From Streptomyces sp. NRRL F-5123 (GTDB lineage Bacteria > Actinomycetota > Actinomycetes > Streptomycetales > Streptomycetaceae): DNA of 64,000 bases. Made by a program: the position numbers and the translations under genes. Below, in pieces: positions 1 to 8,370 of the stretch (position 1 is the stretch's first letter; every line of letters starts with the position of its first letter). The notes under the pieces are model-generated. The model had not been told where the DNA came from and ran no database searches. It saw nothing but the letters and a program-made list of their open reading frames with translations. The stretch is taken from the NCBI RefSeq assembly GCF_000721495.1, contig NZ_JOHY01000022.1:1-64000 (forward strand), written 5' to 3'.

Positions 1-180
1 CCGCCGCACCGCCACTCGCCCCCGCCCCGCCCGGCCACCGCCGGCCCGCAACACCCACAGCCCCGACCGCACTCGCTCGCGCCCCCGCCGCGGCACCGGC
101 CCCCTGACCTGCCGACCCGCCGGGCCGTACCGGCATCCGCGGCCGCCCCGTCCGGAGGACGGAATCCGCTGGACTCCTGA

Positions 181-196
181 AGTGGTCCAGTCCACT
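181..196. promoter_or_regulatory. DasR operator (dre)-like 16-bp palindrome
   Basis: The sequence AGTGGTCCAGTCCACT matches the published dre consensus A(C/G)TGGTCTAGACCA(C/G)T at 14 of 16 positions. It ends one base before the ATG at 197 of the MFS gene. DasR is the GntR-family repressor that responds to N-acetylglucosamine-derived phosphosugars in streptomycetes. The match is read directly; binding is inferred. Confidence 0.5.
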
Positions 197-1495
197 ATGA
201 GCCCAGTGACGTCCTCCGCACCGCGCTCCCCCGCTGCCGCCGGCCCCGGCGCCCGCCCGGCGCCACAGGAGCCGGCCGGGCTCGGCGCCTCGCTCTGGTC
301 GGTCAACTTCCGGCTCTACTTCACCGCCCGCTCCGTCGCCATGCTGGGCGACACGATGCTCCCGGTCGCCCTGTCCGCGGGCCTGCTGTCGTACGGCTAC
401 TCGGCCGGCGACATCGGCCTGGTGATGGCGGCGACCACCGCCTGCTTCGCGGGCTTCGTGATATTCGGCGGCGTCATCGCCGACCGCTTCGACGCGCGCC
501 GGATGATGATCGGCGCGGACCTGGCGCGGGTGTGCACGCAGTCCACCGCGGCCGTGCTCTTCCTCACCCACAGCGTGCGGCTGTGGGAGGTGCTGCTGAT
601 CGGGGTGGTCAACGGCACGTGCGCGGCGCTCTTCCAGCCCGGGGTGGCCAGCACGGTGGTGCGGGTCGCGCGGGACGTGCAGGGGGCGAACGCGGTGACC
701 CGGGCGGCGGAGTCGGGCGCGAGCCTGGCGGGGCCCGCGCTCGCGGGTGTGCTGGTCGGCTTCACGTCGGCGGGCGCGGTCTTCGTGGTGCACGCGACGA
801 CGTATCTGACCAGCGCGCTGTGCCTGCTGGCACTGCGGCTGCCGCGCACGGGCGCGCGGGCCCGCGAGGGCGCCGGGAAGGGCGCGCCGGGGGGCTTCCG
901 GGCGGATCTCGCCGAGGGCTGGCGGGAGTTCCGGGCGAGGACGTGGATGTGGTCGGTGATCCTGGTCTGGACGGTCTACACGATGTGCGTCATGGGCCCC
1001 TTCGTCCCGCTGGCGGCGGGCCAGATCATCCCCGAGCACGGCGCGGGCGCCTACGGCCTCATGAACTCCGCGCTGGGCGCGGGCACCGCGGCCGGGGCGC
1101 TGACGGCGATGCGGCTGCGCGCGGACCGGCCGCTGCGCGCGGGCAGCTTCGGGATCTTCGCCTTCGCCCTGATGCCCGCGGCGGTGGGCCTGGACCTGCC
1201 GTTGCCGTGGCTGTGCGTCTGCGTGTTCACGGCGGGCATCGGCGGCGCCTTCTGGGGCGTCAACTGGGCGACGAGCGTGCAGACCCAGGTGCCCAACGAG
1301 ATCCTCAACCGCATCCACGCCTACGAGGTGGCCGGCTCGGTCGCGATGCTCCCGGTGGGCCAGGCTCTCGCGGGCCCGGCCGCCTCCGCGCTCGGCGCCC
1401 GGCACGTCCTCCAGGCGGGCGGCGTGGTGGCCGTCGGCGTCGCCGTCACCCTGCTGTCCATCCCGGCGGTACGGGGCCTGCGCCGCGCCCGCTGA
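197..1495 (+). CDS. MFS transporter (exporter-like), 432 aa
   Basis: A polytopic membrane protein of the major facilitator superfamily with about 12 hydrophobic segments from about residue 40 onward. A Gly-rich loop reading ADRFDARRMM after the second or third helix is the usual MFS motif A position (normally GxxxDRxGRR). It resembles the enterobactin-exporter/MFS_3 type used for efflux of small molecules. The N-terminus is Ala/Pro-rich and cytosolic. ATG at 197 was preferred because the in-frame GTG at 182 lies inside a dre-like operator and neither start has a clear ribosome binding site, so a leaderless transcript is possible. The substrate cannot be told. If the operator is real, GlcNAc status would control the gene. 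Confidence 0.8.
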   Translation: MSPVTSSAPRSPAAAGPGARPAPQEPAGLGASLWSVNFRLYFTARSVAMLGDTMLPVALSAGLLSYGYSAGDIGLVMAATTACFAGFVIFGGVIADRFDARRMMIGADLARVCTQSTAAVLFLTHSVRLWEVLLIGVVNGTCAALFQPGVASTVVRVARDVQGANAVTRAAESGASLAGPALAGVLVGFTSAGAVFVVHATTYLTSALCLLALRLPRTGARAREGAGKGAPGGFRADLAEGWREFRARTWMWSVILVWTVYTMCVMGPFVPLAAGQIIPEHGAGAYGLMNSALGAGTAAGALTAMRLRADRPLRAGSFGIFAFALMPAAVGLDLPLPWLCVCVFTAGIGGAFWGVNWATSVQTQVPNEILNRIHAYEVAGSVAMLPVGQALAGPAASALGARHVLQAGGVVAVGVAVTLLSIPAVRGLRRAR

Positions 1496-1558
1496 AGCTC
1501 CGCCGGCGGCAGCGCGACGGCCGAATCCCGCCAGCTTCCGGGACGTGCGCCGACCAGC

Positions 1559-2314
1559 ATGATCGGCATGGAAACGAACGGATTCGGCGGCAGGGCCGCC
1601 CTCGTCACCGGCGGTTCGCGCGGCATCGGCGCGGCGGTCGCGCGGCGGCTCGCGGCGGGCGGCGCGGACGTCGCGATCACCTACGAGAAGGACAAGGACA
1701 GCGCGGAGGCCGTCGCGGCGGAGATACGCGCCCTCGGGCGGCGGGCGCTCGCACTGCGCGCGGACAGCGGGGACGGCGCCGAGACCGAGGCCGCGGTCGA
1801 CCGGATCGCGGCGGAGTGGGGACGGCTGGACATCCTGGTGTGCAGCGCCGGGGTGTACGTCACCGGCGCGGTGACCGACCTGGGCGCCGCGGACTTCGAC
1901 CGCGCGGTCGCGGTCAACGTCCGCGGGCCCTACCTGGCGGCACGCGCGGCGGCCCGGCACATGCGCCCGGGCAGCCGCATCATCTCGCTGGGCAGCAACG
2001 TCGCCGAGCGCACGCCCTTCCCCGGCCTGACCCTCTACGCCCTGACCAAGAGCGCGCTGGCCGGCATGACCAAGGGCCTGGCCCGCGACCTGGGCCCGCT
2101 CGGCATCACCGTCAACCTGCTGCACCCCGGCCCCACCGACACCGACGCCAACCCGGCGGACGGCCCCTTCGCCGACACCGTACGCGGCCTGACCGCGCTC
2201 GGCCGCTACGCCGAACCGGCGGAGATCGCGGCGGTCGTGGCCCATCTGGCGTCGGACGCGGCCTCGTACGTGACCGGCGCGGTCGTACACGCGGACGGCG
2301 GCTTCACCGTCTGA
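1559..2314 (+). CDS. Short-chain dehydrogenase/reductase (SDR), 251 aa
   Basis: Classical SDR fold of typical length. The nucleotide-binding motif TGGSRGIG lies near residues 18-25. The structural CSAG (NNAG equivalent) is near residue 97, and the catalytic Tyr-x-x-x-Lys reads YALTK near residue 160. The C-terminal GAVVHADGGFTV ending is typical of FabG-like NAD(P)H-dependent reductases. The substrate is unknown. The gene follows the MFS gene by 63 bp in the same direction, so co-transcription is possible. An alternative ATG lies three codons downstream at 1568; no strong ribosome binding site decides between them. Confidence 0.88.
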   Translation: MIGMETNGFGGRAALVTGGSRGIGAAVARRLAAGGADVAITYEKDKDSAEAVAAEIRALGRRALALRADSGDGAETEAAVDRIAAEWGRLDILVCSAGVYVTGAVTDLGAADFDRAVAVNVRGPYLAARAAARHMRPGSRIISLGSNVAERTPFPGLTLYALTKSALAGMTKGLARDLGPLGITVNLLHPGPTDTDANPADGPFADTVRGLTALGRYAEPAEIAAVVAHLASDAASYVTGAVVHADGGFTV

Positions 2315-2391
2315 GCCGCGCGCCCCGCGCGGCCCGCTGCCCGCCCCCTGTCCGGCGGAAAACCATGTGATGCGGGGCGGGGGGGACCGTA

Positions 2392-4314
2392 GTGTCAGGG
2401 GTGATGTCTGCCACCGCCCCTGACTCCGCGCCCGCCGTCCGCCCGCGGTCCTCGGTCCGCTCGCTGCTGCGGCTGTGGCCGTACGTGCGGCCGGTGCGGC
2501 TGCGGCTGTCGGTGTCGGCGGTCATCGGCGTCGTCGCCTCGTGCATGTCGCTGCTCATCCCGCTGGTGCTCAAGTGGCTGGTGGACGGGCCGGTCAAGGA
2601 CCGCGACCCGTCGGGGGTGTGGCTGGGCGGCGGGCTGCTGCTGGCCCTCGGCATCGCGGAGGCGGGGCTGTTCGGGGTGCGGCGGTGGCTGGTGGCGCGG
2701 CCGCTCGCGGGCGTCGAGGCGGCGATGCGGGCGGATCTCTACCGGCGGCTGCAGCGGCTGCCGGTCGCCTTCCACGACCGCTGGGCGTCCGGGCAGCTGC
2801 TCTCCCGTGCGACGACCGACCTGCAGATCCTGCGGATGTTCCTGGCCTTCCCCCTGGTCTTCCTGTTCGTCAACTTCACCACGCTGCTGATCGGCGTCGC
2901 GGTGCTGCTCACGCAGTCCCCGCTGCTGACGCTCGTGGTGCTCGGCCCGGCGGTGCCGCTCATGGTGCTGTCCACGCGCTTCGAGCGGCGGTACGCGCTC
3001 GCCGCCCGGCGTGCCCAGGACCAGTCGGGCGACCTGGCCACCCTCGTGGAGGAGTCGGTTCTCGGCATCCGCATCGTCAAGGCCTTCGGGCGGCACCGCA
3101 CCCAGGCGCAGGCCTTCCACACCCGGGCCCGCGAGCTGCGGCGCACCGAGCTGCGCAAGGCCGACCTGCTGTCGGACCTGTGGGCGCTCATCATGACGCT
3201 GCCGGAGCTGTCCATCGGGGTGGCGCTGCTGATCGGGGTGCTCCAGGTCTCCGACGGCAAGCTGTCGGCGGGCACCCTCGTCGCCTTCCTGTCGACGGCG
3301 CTCGCGCTGCGCTGGCCGGTGGACTCGATCGGCTTCCTGCTCGCGATGAGCAACGAGGCCGCGACCGCCGCCGACCGCTACTTCGAGCCCATGGACACGC
3401 CGGGGGCGGAGTCCACGGACCGGTCCGCCGACGAGGACGACGCGGCCCCGGCGCGCGGGGGCGACGGCCTGCGGCTGGAGGGCGTCGTCTTCCGCTACCC
3501 GGACGCGCCCGCCGGGAGCGAGCCGCTGCTCGCGGGCGTCGACCTGCACGTCCCGGCGGGCCGGACGACGGCCCTGGTCGGCGCGACCGGCAGCGGCAAG
3601 ACGACGCTGACCGCGCTCGTGCCGCGGCTGCACGAGCCGACCGCCGGGCGGATCACGCTGGACGGCGCGGACACCGCGCTGCTGCCCGTCTCCCGGCTGC
3701 GCGAGCTGGTCGCGGTGGCCTTCGAGGAGCCCACCCTCTTCTCCGCGACCGTACGGGAGAACGTGGCGATGGGCGCGGGTCCGGCGGGGGCGGACGAGAA
3801 GGAGGTGCTGCGCGCGCTGGAGGTCGCGCAGTGCGGCTTCGTGCACGCCCTGCCGCAGGGGCTGGACACCCAGGTCGGCGAGCAGGGGCTGAGCCTGTCG
3901 GGCGGACAGCGGCAGCGGCTCGCGCTGGCCCGCGCTGTGGTGGGGCGGCCGCGGTTCCTGATCCTGGACGACCCCCTCTCCGCGCTCGACGTGCACACCG
4001 AGGCGCTGGTCGAGGCCGCGCTGCGGGAGGTGCTGCGGGAGACGACCGCGCTGGTCGTCGCGCACCGCCCGTCGACCGTCCAGCTCGCCGACCAGGTCGC
4101 GCTGCTGTCCGGCGGCCGGATCACCGCGGTCGGCACCCACTCCGAACTGCTGCGCTCCAGTGCCGAGTACCGCCATCTGATGTCCGGCCTCGACCCCGAG
4201 CCGCCTGCCCCGGACGCCGGGCCAGAGCCTGAACCCGCGTCCGAGCCCACGTCCGAACCCGAGCCCGAACCCGCGCCCGCGTCCGAGCCGCTGGAGAGGA
4301 GCGACGCCCGATGA
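2392..4314 (+). CDS. ABC exporter half-transporter, degenerate-site subunit, 640 aa
   Basis: Type IV ABC exporter with an N-terminal six-helix transmembrane domain (about residues 20-320) and a C-terminal ATPase domain. Walker A is GATGSGKT, the Q-loop region reads FEEPTLF with Glu where Gln is usual, the signature is LSGGQRQR, Walker B is LILDDP with Asp in place of the catalytic Glu, and the H-loop is AHRPST. The missing catalytic Glu marks the degenerate half of a heterodimeric exporter. A tail of about 40 residues rich in Pro, Glu and Ser follows the ATPase domain. GTG at 2392 has a G-rich ribosome binding site; ATG 2404 is an alternative. It overlaps the next gene by four bases, which indicates translational coupling. 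Confidence 0.9.
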   Translation: MSGVMSATAPDSAPAVRPRSSVRSLLRLWPYVRPVRLRLSVSAVIGVVASCMSLLIPLVLKWLVDGPVKDRDPSGVWLGGGLLLALGIAEAGLFGVRRWLVARPLAGVEAAMRADLYRRLQRLPVAFHDRWASGQLLSRATTDLQILRMFLAFPLVFLFVNFTTLLIGVAVLLTQSPLLTLVVLGPAVPLMVLSTRFERRYALAARRAQDQSGDLATLVEESVLGIRIVKAFGRHRTQAQAFHTRARELRRTELRKADLLSDLWALIMTLPELSIGVALLIGVLQVSDGKLSAGTLVAFLSTALALRWPVDSIGFLLAMSNEAATAADRYFEPMDTPGAESTDRSADEDDAAPARGGDGLRLEGVVFRYPDAPAGSEPLLAGVDLHVPAGRTTALVGATGSGKTTLTALVPRLHEPTAGRITLDGADTALLPVSRLRELVAVAFEEPTLFSATVRENVAMGAGPAGADEKEVLRALEVAQCGFVHALPQGLDTQVGEQGLSLSGGQRQRLALARAVVGRPRFLILDDPLSALDVHTEALVEAALREVLRETTALVVAHRPSTVQLADQVALLSGGRITAVGTHSELLRSSAEYRHLMSGLDPEPPAPDAGPEPEPASEPTSEPEPEPAPASEPLERSDAR

Positions 4315-6191
4315 CGTCCGCCACCGAGCAGCAGCTCGGCGAGCCGGAGCGGACCGGCCCGCCCCCCGCCGCCGCCACCCCCGGAGCGGCACCCCCCGAG
4401 CCCGACGCCTTCGACCGGGACGTGCTGCCCGCGCCGCGCAACGCCCAGTCGGTACTGCTGCGTTCGCTGCTGCGCCCGCGCCGCCGGCGGCTGTGGCTGA
4501 CCACCGTGCTGCTGCTGGTGCAGCAGGCGGCGGTGCAGGCCGGGCCGCTGCTCGTGGCGTACGCGATCGACCACGCCATCCCGCAGGTGCGAGAAGGCCG
4601 GCACGGCGCGCTGGCCGCGGTCGCGGCGGCCTATCTCGGCTGCGGGCTCGCGGCCGGGCTGCTGCAGCGGGCGTTCATCCGGGTCGCCGCGCTGATCAGC
4701 CAGGACGTGCTGATCGAGCTGCGCGCCCGGATGTTCCGGCACGCCCAGACGCTCAGCCTGGACTTCCACGAGCGTTACACCTCCGGCCGGCTCATCTCGC
4801 GCGCCACCTCCGACGTCGAGTCGATCCGCGAGCTGCTGACCGACGGCCTGGAGGAGCTCATCGGGGTGGTGCTGAGCTGCGTGTACATCTCGGTGCTGCT
4901 GATCGTGCTGGACTGGCGGCTCGGCCTGGTCACGCTCGTGTCGTACGTGCCGCTGTACGTCGCGGTGCGGATCTTCCAGCGCCGCTCGATGGTCGCCTAC
5001 CGCAGACGCTCGACGGCCGTCGCGGCGGTCATCGTCAAGTTCACCGAGACGATGAACGGCGTCCGCCCGGTGAAGTCCTTCCGCCGCGAGGTGCCCAACG
5101 ACGCGGCCTTCGACGAACTGAACCACCGGCACTACCGGGCCAACGGCGACGCGATCCTGGAGATGGCCCGCTACGTCGTCGGCTCCCGGCTGATCGCCAA
5201 CGTCACCGTCGCGGGCATCGTGGTGTGGGGTGCCTACCGGGTCGCGGGCGGCGGGATGGCGCTCGGCGTGCTCGCGGCCTTCGCGCTCTACCTGCGGCGG
5301 CTGTACGACCCGATCGACCGGCTGGGGATGTTCCTCAACTCCTACCAGTCGGCGGCCGCGTCGCTGGAGAAGATCGCCGGGCTGCTCGCGCAGGCGCCGA
5401 CCGTCCCCGAGCCGGAGCGGCCGGCGCCGCTGCCGCCGGCCGCGCACGGCCGCCCGGGGCGCGAGGTGGTCTTCGACCGGGTGCGCTTCGGTTACCGCAC
5501 GGGCGGCGAGGTGCTGCCGGAGTTCAGCCTGCGGCTGCCGGCGGGCCAGCTGGTCGCGGTGGTCGGCGCGACCGGTGCGGGCAAGTCGACGCTGGCCAAG
5601 CTGCTGGCCCGGTTCTACGACCCGACGGGCGGGCGGGTGCTGCTGGACGGCACCGGGCTCGCCGACCTCTCGACGGCCGACCTGCGGCGCGCGGTGGTGA
5701 TGGTGACGCAGGAGGCGTTCCTGTTCTCCGGCACGGTCGCCGACAACATCTCCATCGGGCGGCCCGACGCGACCCGCGAGGACGTCGAGGCGGCGGCCCG
5801 CGCGATCGGGGCGCACGACTTCATCGCGGCCCTCCCGGACGGCTACGACACCGACGTCCGCAAGCGCGGCGGCCGGATCTCCGCCGGCCAGCGCCAGCTC
5901 GTCGCCTTCGCGCGGGCGCTGCTGGCCGACCCGGGGGTGCTGATCCTGGACGAGGCGACCTCGTCCCTGGACATCCCCGGCGAGCGGGCCGTCCAGCACG
6001 CGATGCGCACGGTGCTGGCCGGCCGTACGGCGGTGGTCATCGCCCACCGGCTGTCCACGGTCGAGATCGCCGACCGCGTGCTGGTGATGAGCGCCGGGCG
6101 GATCGTCGAGGACGGCCCGCCGGCGGAACTGATCGCCGCCGACGGGCACTACGCCCATCTGGACGCCGCCTGGCGCGACGGCCTGGCCTGA
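4311..6191 (+). CDS. ABC exporter half-transporter, catalytic subunit, 626 aa
   Basis: Partner of the preceding gene, starting at an ATGA overlap. After a hydrophilic N-terminus of about 60 residues it has the exporter transmembrane domain and then an ATPase domain with Walker A GATGAGKS, Q-loop VTQEAFLF, Walker B LILDEATSSLD with the catalytic Glu, and H-loop AHRLST. The signature is ISAGQ instead of LSGGQ. In the heterodimer this gives one complete ATP site (this Walker B with the partner LSGGQ) and one degenerate site (partner Asp with this ISAGQ), as in known asymmetric exporters. The substrate is unknown; multidrug, lipid or peptide are the usual classes. Confidence 0.9.
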   Translation: MTSATEQQLGEPERTGPPPAAATPGAAPPEPDAFDRDVLPAPRNAQSVLLRSLLRPRRRRLWLTTVLLLVQQAAVQAGPLLVAYAIDHAIPQVREGRHGALAAVAAAYLGCGLAAGLLQRAFIRVAALISQDVLIELRARMFRHAQTLSLDFHERYTSGRLISRATSDVESIRELLTDGLEELIGVVLSCVYISVLLIVLDWRLGLVTLVSYVPLYVAVRIFQRRSMVAYRRRSTAVAAVIVKFTETMNGVRPVKSFRREVPNDAAFDELNHRHYRANGDAILEMARYVVGSRLIANVTVAGIVVWGAYRVAGGGMALGVLAAFALYLRRLYDPIDRLGMFLNSYQSAAASLEKIAGLLAQAPTVPEPERPAPLPPAAHGRPGREVVFDRVRFGYRTGGEVLPEFSLRLPAGQLVAVVGATGAGKSTLAKLLARFYDPTGGRVLLDGTGLADLSTADLRRAVVMVTQEAFLFSGTVADNISIGRPDATREDVEAAARAIGAHDFIAALPDGYDTDVRKRGGRISAGQRQLVAFARALLADPGVLILDEATSSLDIPGERAVQHAMRTVLAGRTAVVIAHRLSTVEIADRVLVMSAGRIVEDGPPAELIAADGHYAHLDAAWRDGLA

Positions 6192-6590
6192 GGCAGGGCC
6201 CGGCCCGGGGCCGGAACCGGGCCGGAACCGGGCCGGAACCGGGCCGGAACCGGAACCGGGGTCGGGCCGGGGTCGGGCCGGAACCGGAACCGGGGTCGGG
6301 CCGGGGTCGGGCCGGAACCGGGGTCGGGGTCGGGCCGGAGCCGCGGCCGGAACCGGAACCGCGGCCGGAACCGGGGTCGGGCCGGAGCCCGGGTCGGGGC
6401 CAGAGCCGGGCCCGGGGCCCGAACCCACGGCAGTCGTCGCCGGGCCCCGGAACCGCGCCACCGGGCCACTGCGGTGGGGGCTGCCGGGCCGCAGGAGCCG
6501 GGTGGCCGGCCACCGGCATCCCGTCGGCAGGGCAGCTGCGGGGCTCAGGCGTGCCGCGGTGCCGCCGACGGCCGTCCGCCCGCCGGCCCC
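6192..6590. other. Intergenic region between convergent exporter genes
   Basis: No gene is supported here. The first 230 bases are the GC-rich tandem repeat listed separately. The rest is plain GC-rich sequence up to the end of the minus-strand MFS gene. The repeats can form many alternative G/C hairpins and may stop transcription from both sides. Confidence 0.6.
6208..6422. repeat. Degenerate tandem repeat built from CCGGAACCGGG and GGGGTCGGGCC
   Basis: About 215 bases are made almost wholly of two interchanging 11-base units, CCGGAACCGGG (four near-perfect copies at the left end) and GGGGTCGGGCC, plus variants with CCGCGG and CCGGAGCC. The block sits directly after the stop codon of the ABC exporter. 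It opens a Pro/Gly-rich frame on the minus strand that I do not regard as coding. Replication slippage is the likely origin. Confidence 0.8.
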
Positions 6591-8132
6591 TCACCCGGCG
6601 GCGGCCGCCGCCGCTCCCTGCGCCGGCGCCTGCGGGCCGGGCTCGCCCGCGGGGCGGCCCAGCGGGCCGCCGCGCAGCAGCACGGCGCCGACGAGCGCGC
6701 CGAAGGCGAACATCCCGGCGCACCACCAGAAGACGGTGGTGTAGCCGTGGATCGCCGCGAGCTGCAGCATGTGCGCGCCGGGCTTGCCGTGCGCGTGCGC
6801 GGCGAGGTAGTCGGCGCCCGCGCCGGCCGCGATGGTGTTGAGCAGCGCGGTGCCGATCGAACCGCCGAGCTGCTGCCCGGTGTTGATGCTCGCCGACGCG
6901 ACCCCGGCGTCCTGCGGGCCGACCCCGAAGGTGCCGGTGGCGGCGACCATGCCGAAGATGAGGCCGCTGCCCGCGCCGATGACCAGCAGCGGGCCGAACA
7001 GCGCCGACCAGTAGCCGGAGTGCTCGCCGACGCGGGTCAGCCAGGCCATCGCGCCCGCGTCGAGCAGCATGCCGGTGAAGACCATCGGCCGGGGGCCGAT
7101 GCGCGGCAGCAGCCGGGTGTTGCCGACGACCGCGAGGACGCCGCTGAGCAGCACCATCGGCAGCAGGGCGACGCCGGAGCGGATCGCCTTGTAGCCCAGC
7201 ATCACCTGCATGTAGTAGATGAGGAAGAGGAAGACGCCGAAGGTCGCGGCGCCCAGGACCAGCACGGTGAGGTAGGCGCCGCCGCGGTTGCGGTCCAGGA
7301 CGACGCGCGGCGGCAGCAGCGGGTGGGCGGTGCGCGCCTGGAGCACGCCGAAGGCGGCCAGCAGCGCGGCCCCGGCGGACAGGAAGGCCACCGTCGCGGC
7401 GCTGCCCCAGCCGTGCGAGCCGGCGTGCGCGAAGCCGTAGACCAGGCAGAACATCCCGCTGGAGACCGTGAGCACGCCGGGCACGTCCAGCCGCCCGCCG
7501 GGTGCGCGCTGCTGCTTGCCGACGAGCGTGACGGCGCCGAAGGCCGCGGCGACGGCGAAGACCACGTTGACGTACATGCACCAGCGCCACGACAGGTACG
7601 TGGTGAGCGCCCCGCCGAGCAGCAGGCCGAGGCCGCTGCCGGCCGCCGCGACCGCGCCGAAGACGCCGAAGGCCCTGGCCCGTTCGCGCGGGTCCTTGAA
7701 GGTGGTGGTCAGCAGCGACAGGGCGGACGGCGCGAGCAGCGCGCCGAAGACGCCCTGGCAGGCGCGGGCGGTCACCAGCATCGGGAAGCTGACCGCGGCG
7801 CCGCCCACCGCCGAGGCGGCGGCGAAGCCGATGAGGCCGGTCAGGAAGGTGGTCTTGCGGCCGGCCAGGTCGGCGAGCCGCCCGCAGAAGAGCAGCAGGC
7901 TGCCGAACGACAGCGCGTACGCCGTCACGACCCACTGCCGGTCGGCGGCGCCGAAGCCGAGGGCGCGCTGCGCGGAGGGCAGCGCGAGGTTCATCACCGT
8001 CAGGTCGAGCACGACCATGAACTGCGCGATGGCGATGACGCCGAGAACCAGCCAGCGCCGCGGGTCGGCGGGCTCGCTCCCGGCCGTTTTCGGGACCGGC
8101 CCGGCCCCGGGGGTTGCGTCGTGCACTGCCAC
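6591..8132 (-). CDS. DHA2-type MFS drug exporter, 513 aa
   Basis: Length and hydrophobicity fit a 14-helix DHA2 (QacA/EmrB) proton-coupled efflux pump. The first helix region reads VLGVIAIAQFMVVLDLTVMN, close to the family motif with the conserved Asp in helix 1. A motif A-like GRLADLAGRKTT loop follows helices 2-3. GTG at 8132 has an AAGGAG ribosome binding site seven bases upstream. The gene is divergent from an ECF41 sigma factor, and its upstream region carries a perfect match to the ECF41 promoter (TGTCACA, 16 bases, CGTC, reading toward this gene). I infer that the pump is a target of that sigma factor. The substrate is unknown. Confidence 0.88.
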   Translation of the reverse strand: MAVHDATPGAGPVPKTAGSEPADPRRWLVLGVIAIAQFMVVLDLTVMNLALPSAQRALGFGAADRQWVVTAYALSFGSLLLFCGRLADLAGRKTTFLTGLIGFAAASAVGGAAVSFPMLVTARACQGVFGALLAPSALSLLTTTFKDPRERARAFGVFGAVAAAGSGLGLLLGGALTTYLSWRWCMYVNVVFAVAAAFGAVTLVGKQQRAPGGRLDVPGVLTVSSGMFCLVYGFAHAGSHGWGSAATVAFLSAGAALLAAFGVLQARTAHPLLPPRVVLDRNRGGAYLTVLVLGAATFGVFLFLIYYMQVMLGYKAIRSGVALLPMVLLSGVLAVVGNTRLLPRIGPRPMVFTGMLLDAGAMAWLTRVGEHSGYWSALFGPLLVIGAGSGLIFGMVAATGTFGVGPQDAGVASASINTGQQLGGSIGTALLNTIAAGAGADYLAAHAHGKPGAHMLQLAAIHGYTTVFWWCAGMFAFGALVGAVLLRGGPLGRPAGEPGPQAPAQGAAAAAAG

Positions 8133-8225
8133 GACCGTCTCCTTTTCGCATCAGGCACTCGTCGGACACATCGACAGGCCGGTGCGCCGCCCGGAAGGGT
8201 CCGCCCGGCGTCCCGACGCTCACAG

Positions 8226-8252
8226 GACGTCGCTGGTCGGAAGGCTGTGACA
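8226..8252 (-). promoter_or_regulatory. ECF41-type promoter for the divergent MFS gene
   Basis: On the minus strand the -35 TGTCACA (8252 to 8246) is followed by exactly 16 bases and the -10 CGTC (8229 to 8226). This is identical to the promoter consensus reported for ECF41 sigma factors. It would give a leader of about 85 bases before the GTG at 8132. Confidence 0.7.
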
Positions 8253-8286
8253 GCGCGCGTCTGTGACGAGCGACACCGCCCGCGGC

Positions 8287-8313
8287 TGTCACGAACCGGC
8301 CGCGGCGGGCGTC
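8287..8313 (+). promoter_or_regulatory. ECF41-type promoter for the sigma factor itself
   Basis: TGTCACG (8287-8293), 16 bases, then CGTC (8310-8313): one mismatch from the ECF41 consensus TGTCACA-N16-CGTC. It lies 57 bases upstream of the GTG start at 8371 and suggests autoregulation of the sigma factor gene. Confidence 0.62.
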
Positions 8314-8370
8314 TTGTGCGCGAGGACGGCGCGCGGCGGAGGCCGCGCGGCACACGGGGAGGAGCCGGCA

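Noticed and set aside
3495..6461. A 988-codon minus-strand frame with Pro/Gly repeats
   Set aside because: It is antisense to two ABC exporter genes and takes its repeats from the GC tandem tract. No family features are visible.
8263..8370. An N-terminal extension of the ECF41 sigma factor from GTG 8263
   Set aside because: It would contain the ECF41-type promoter and has no ribosome binding site, whereas GTG 8371 has GGGAGGAG.
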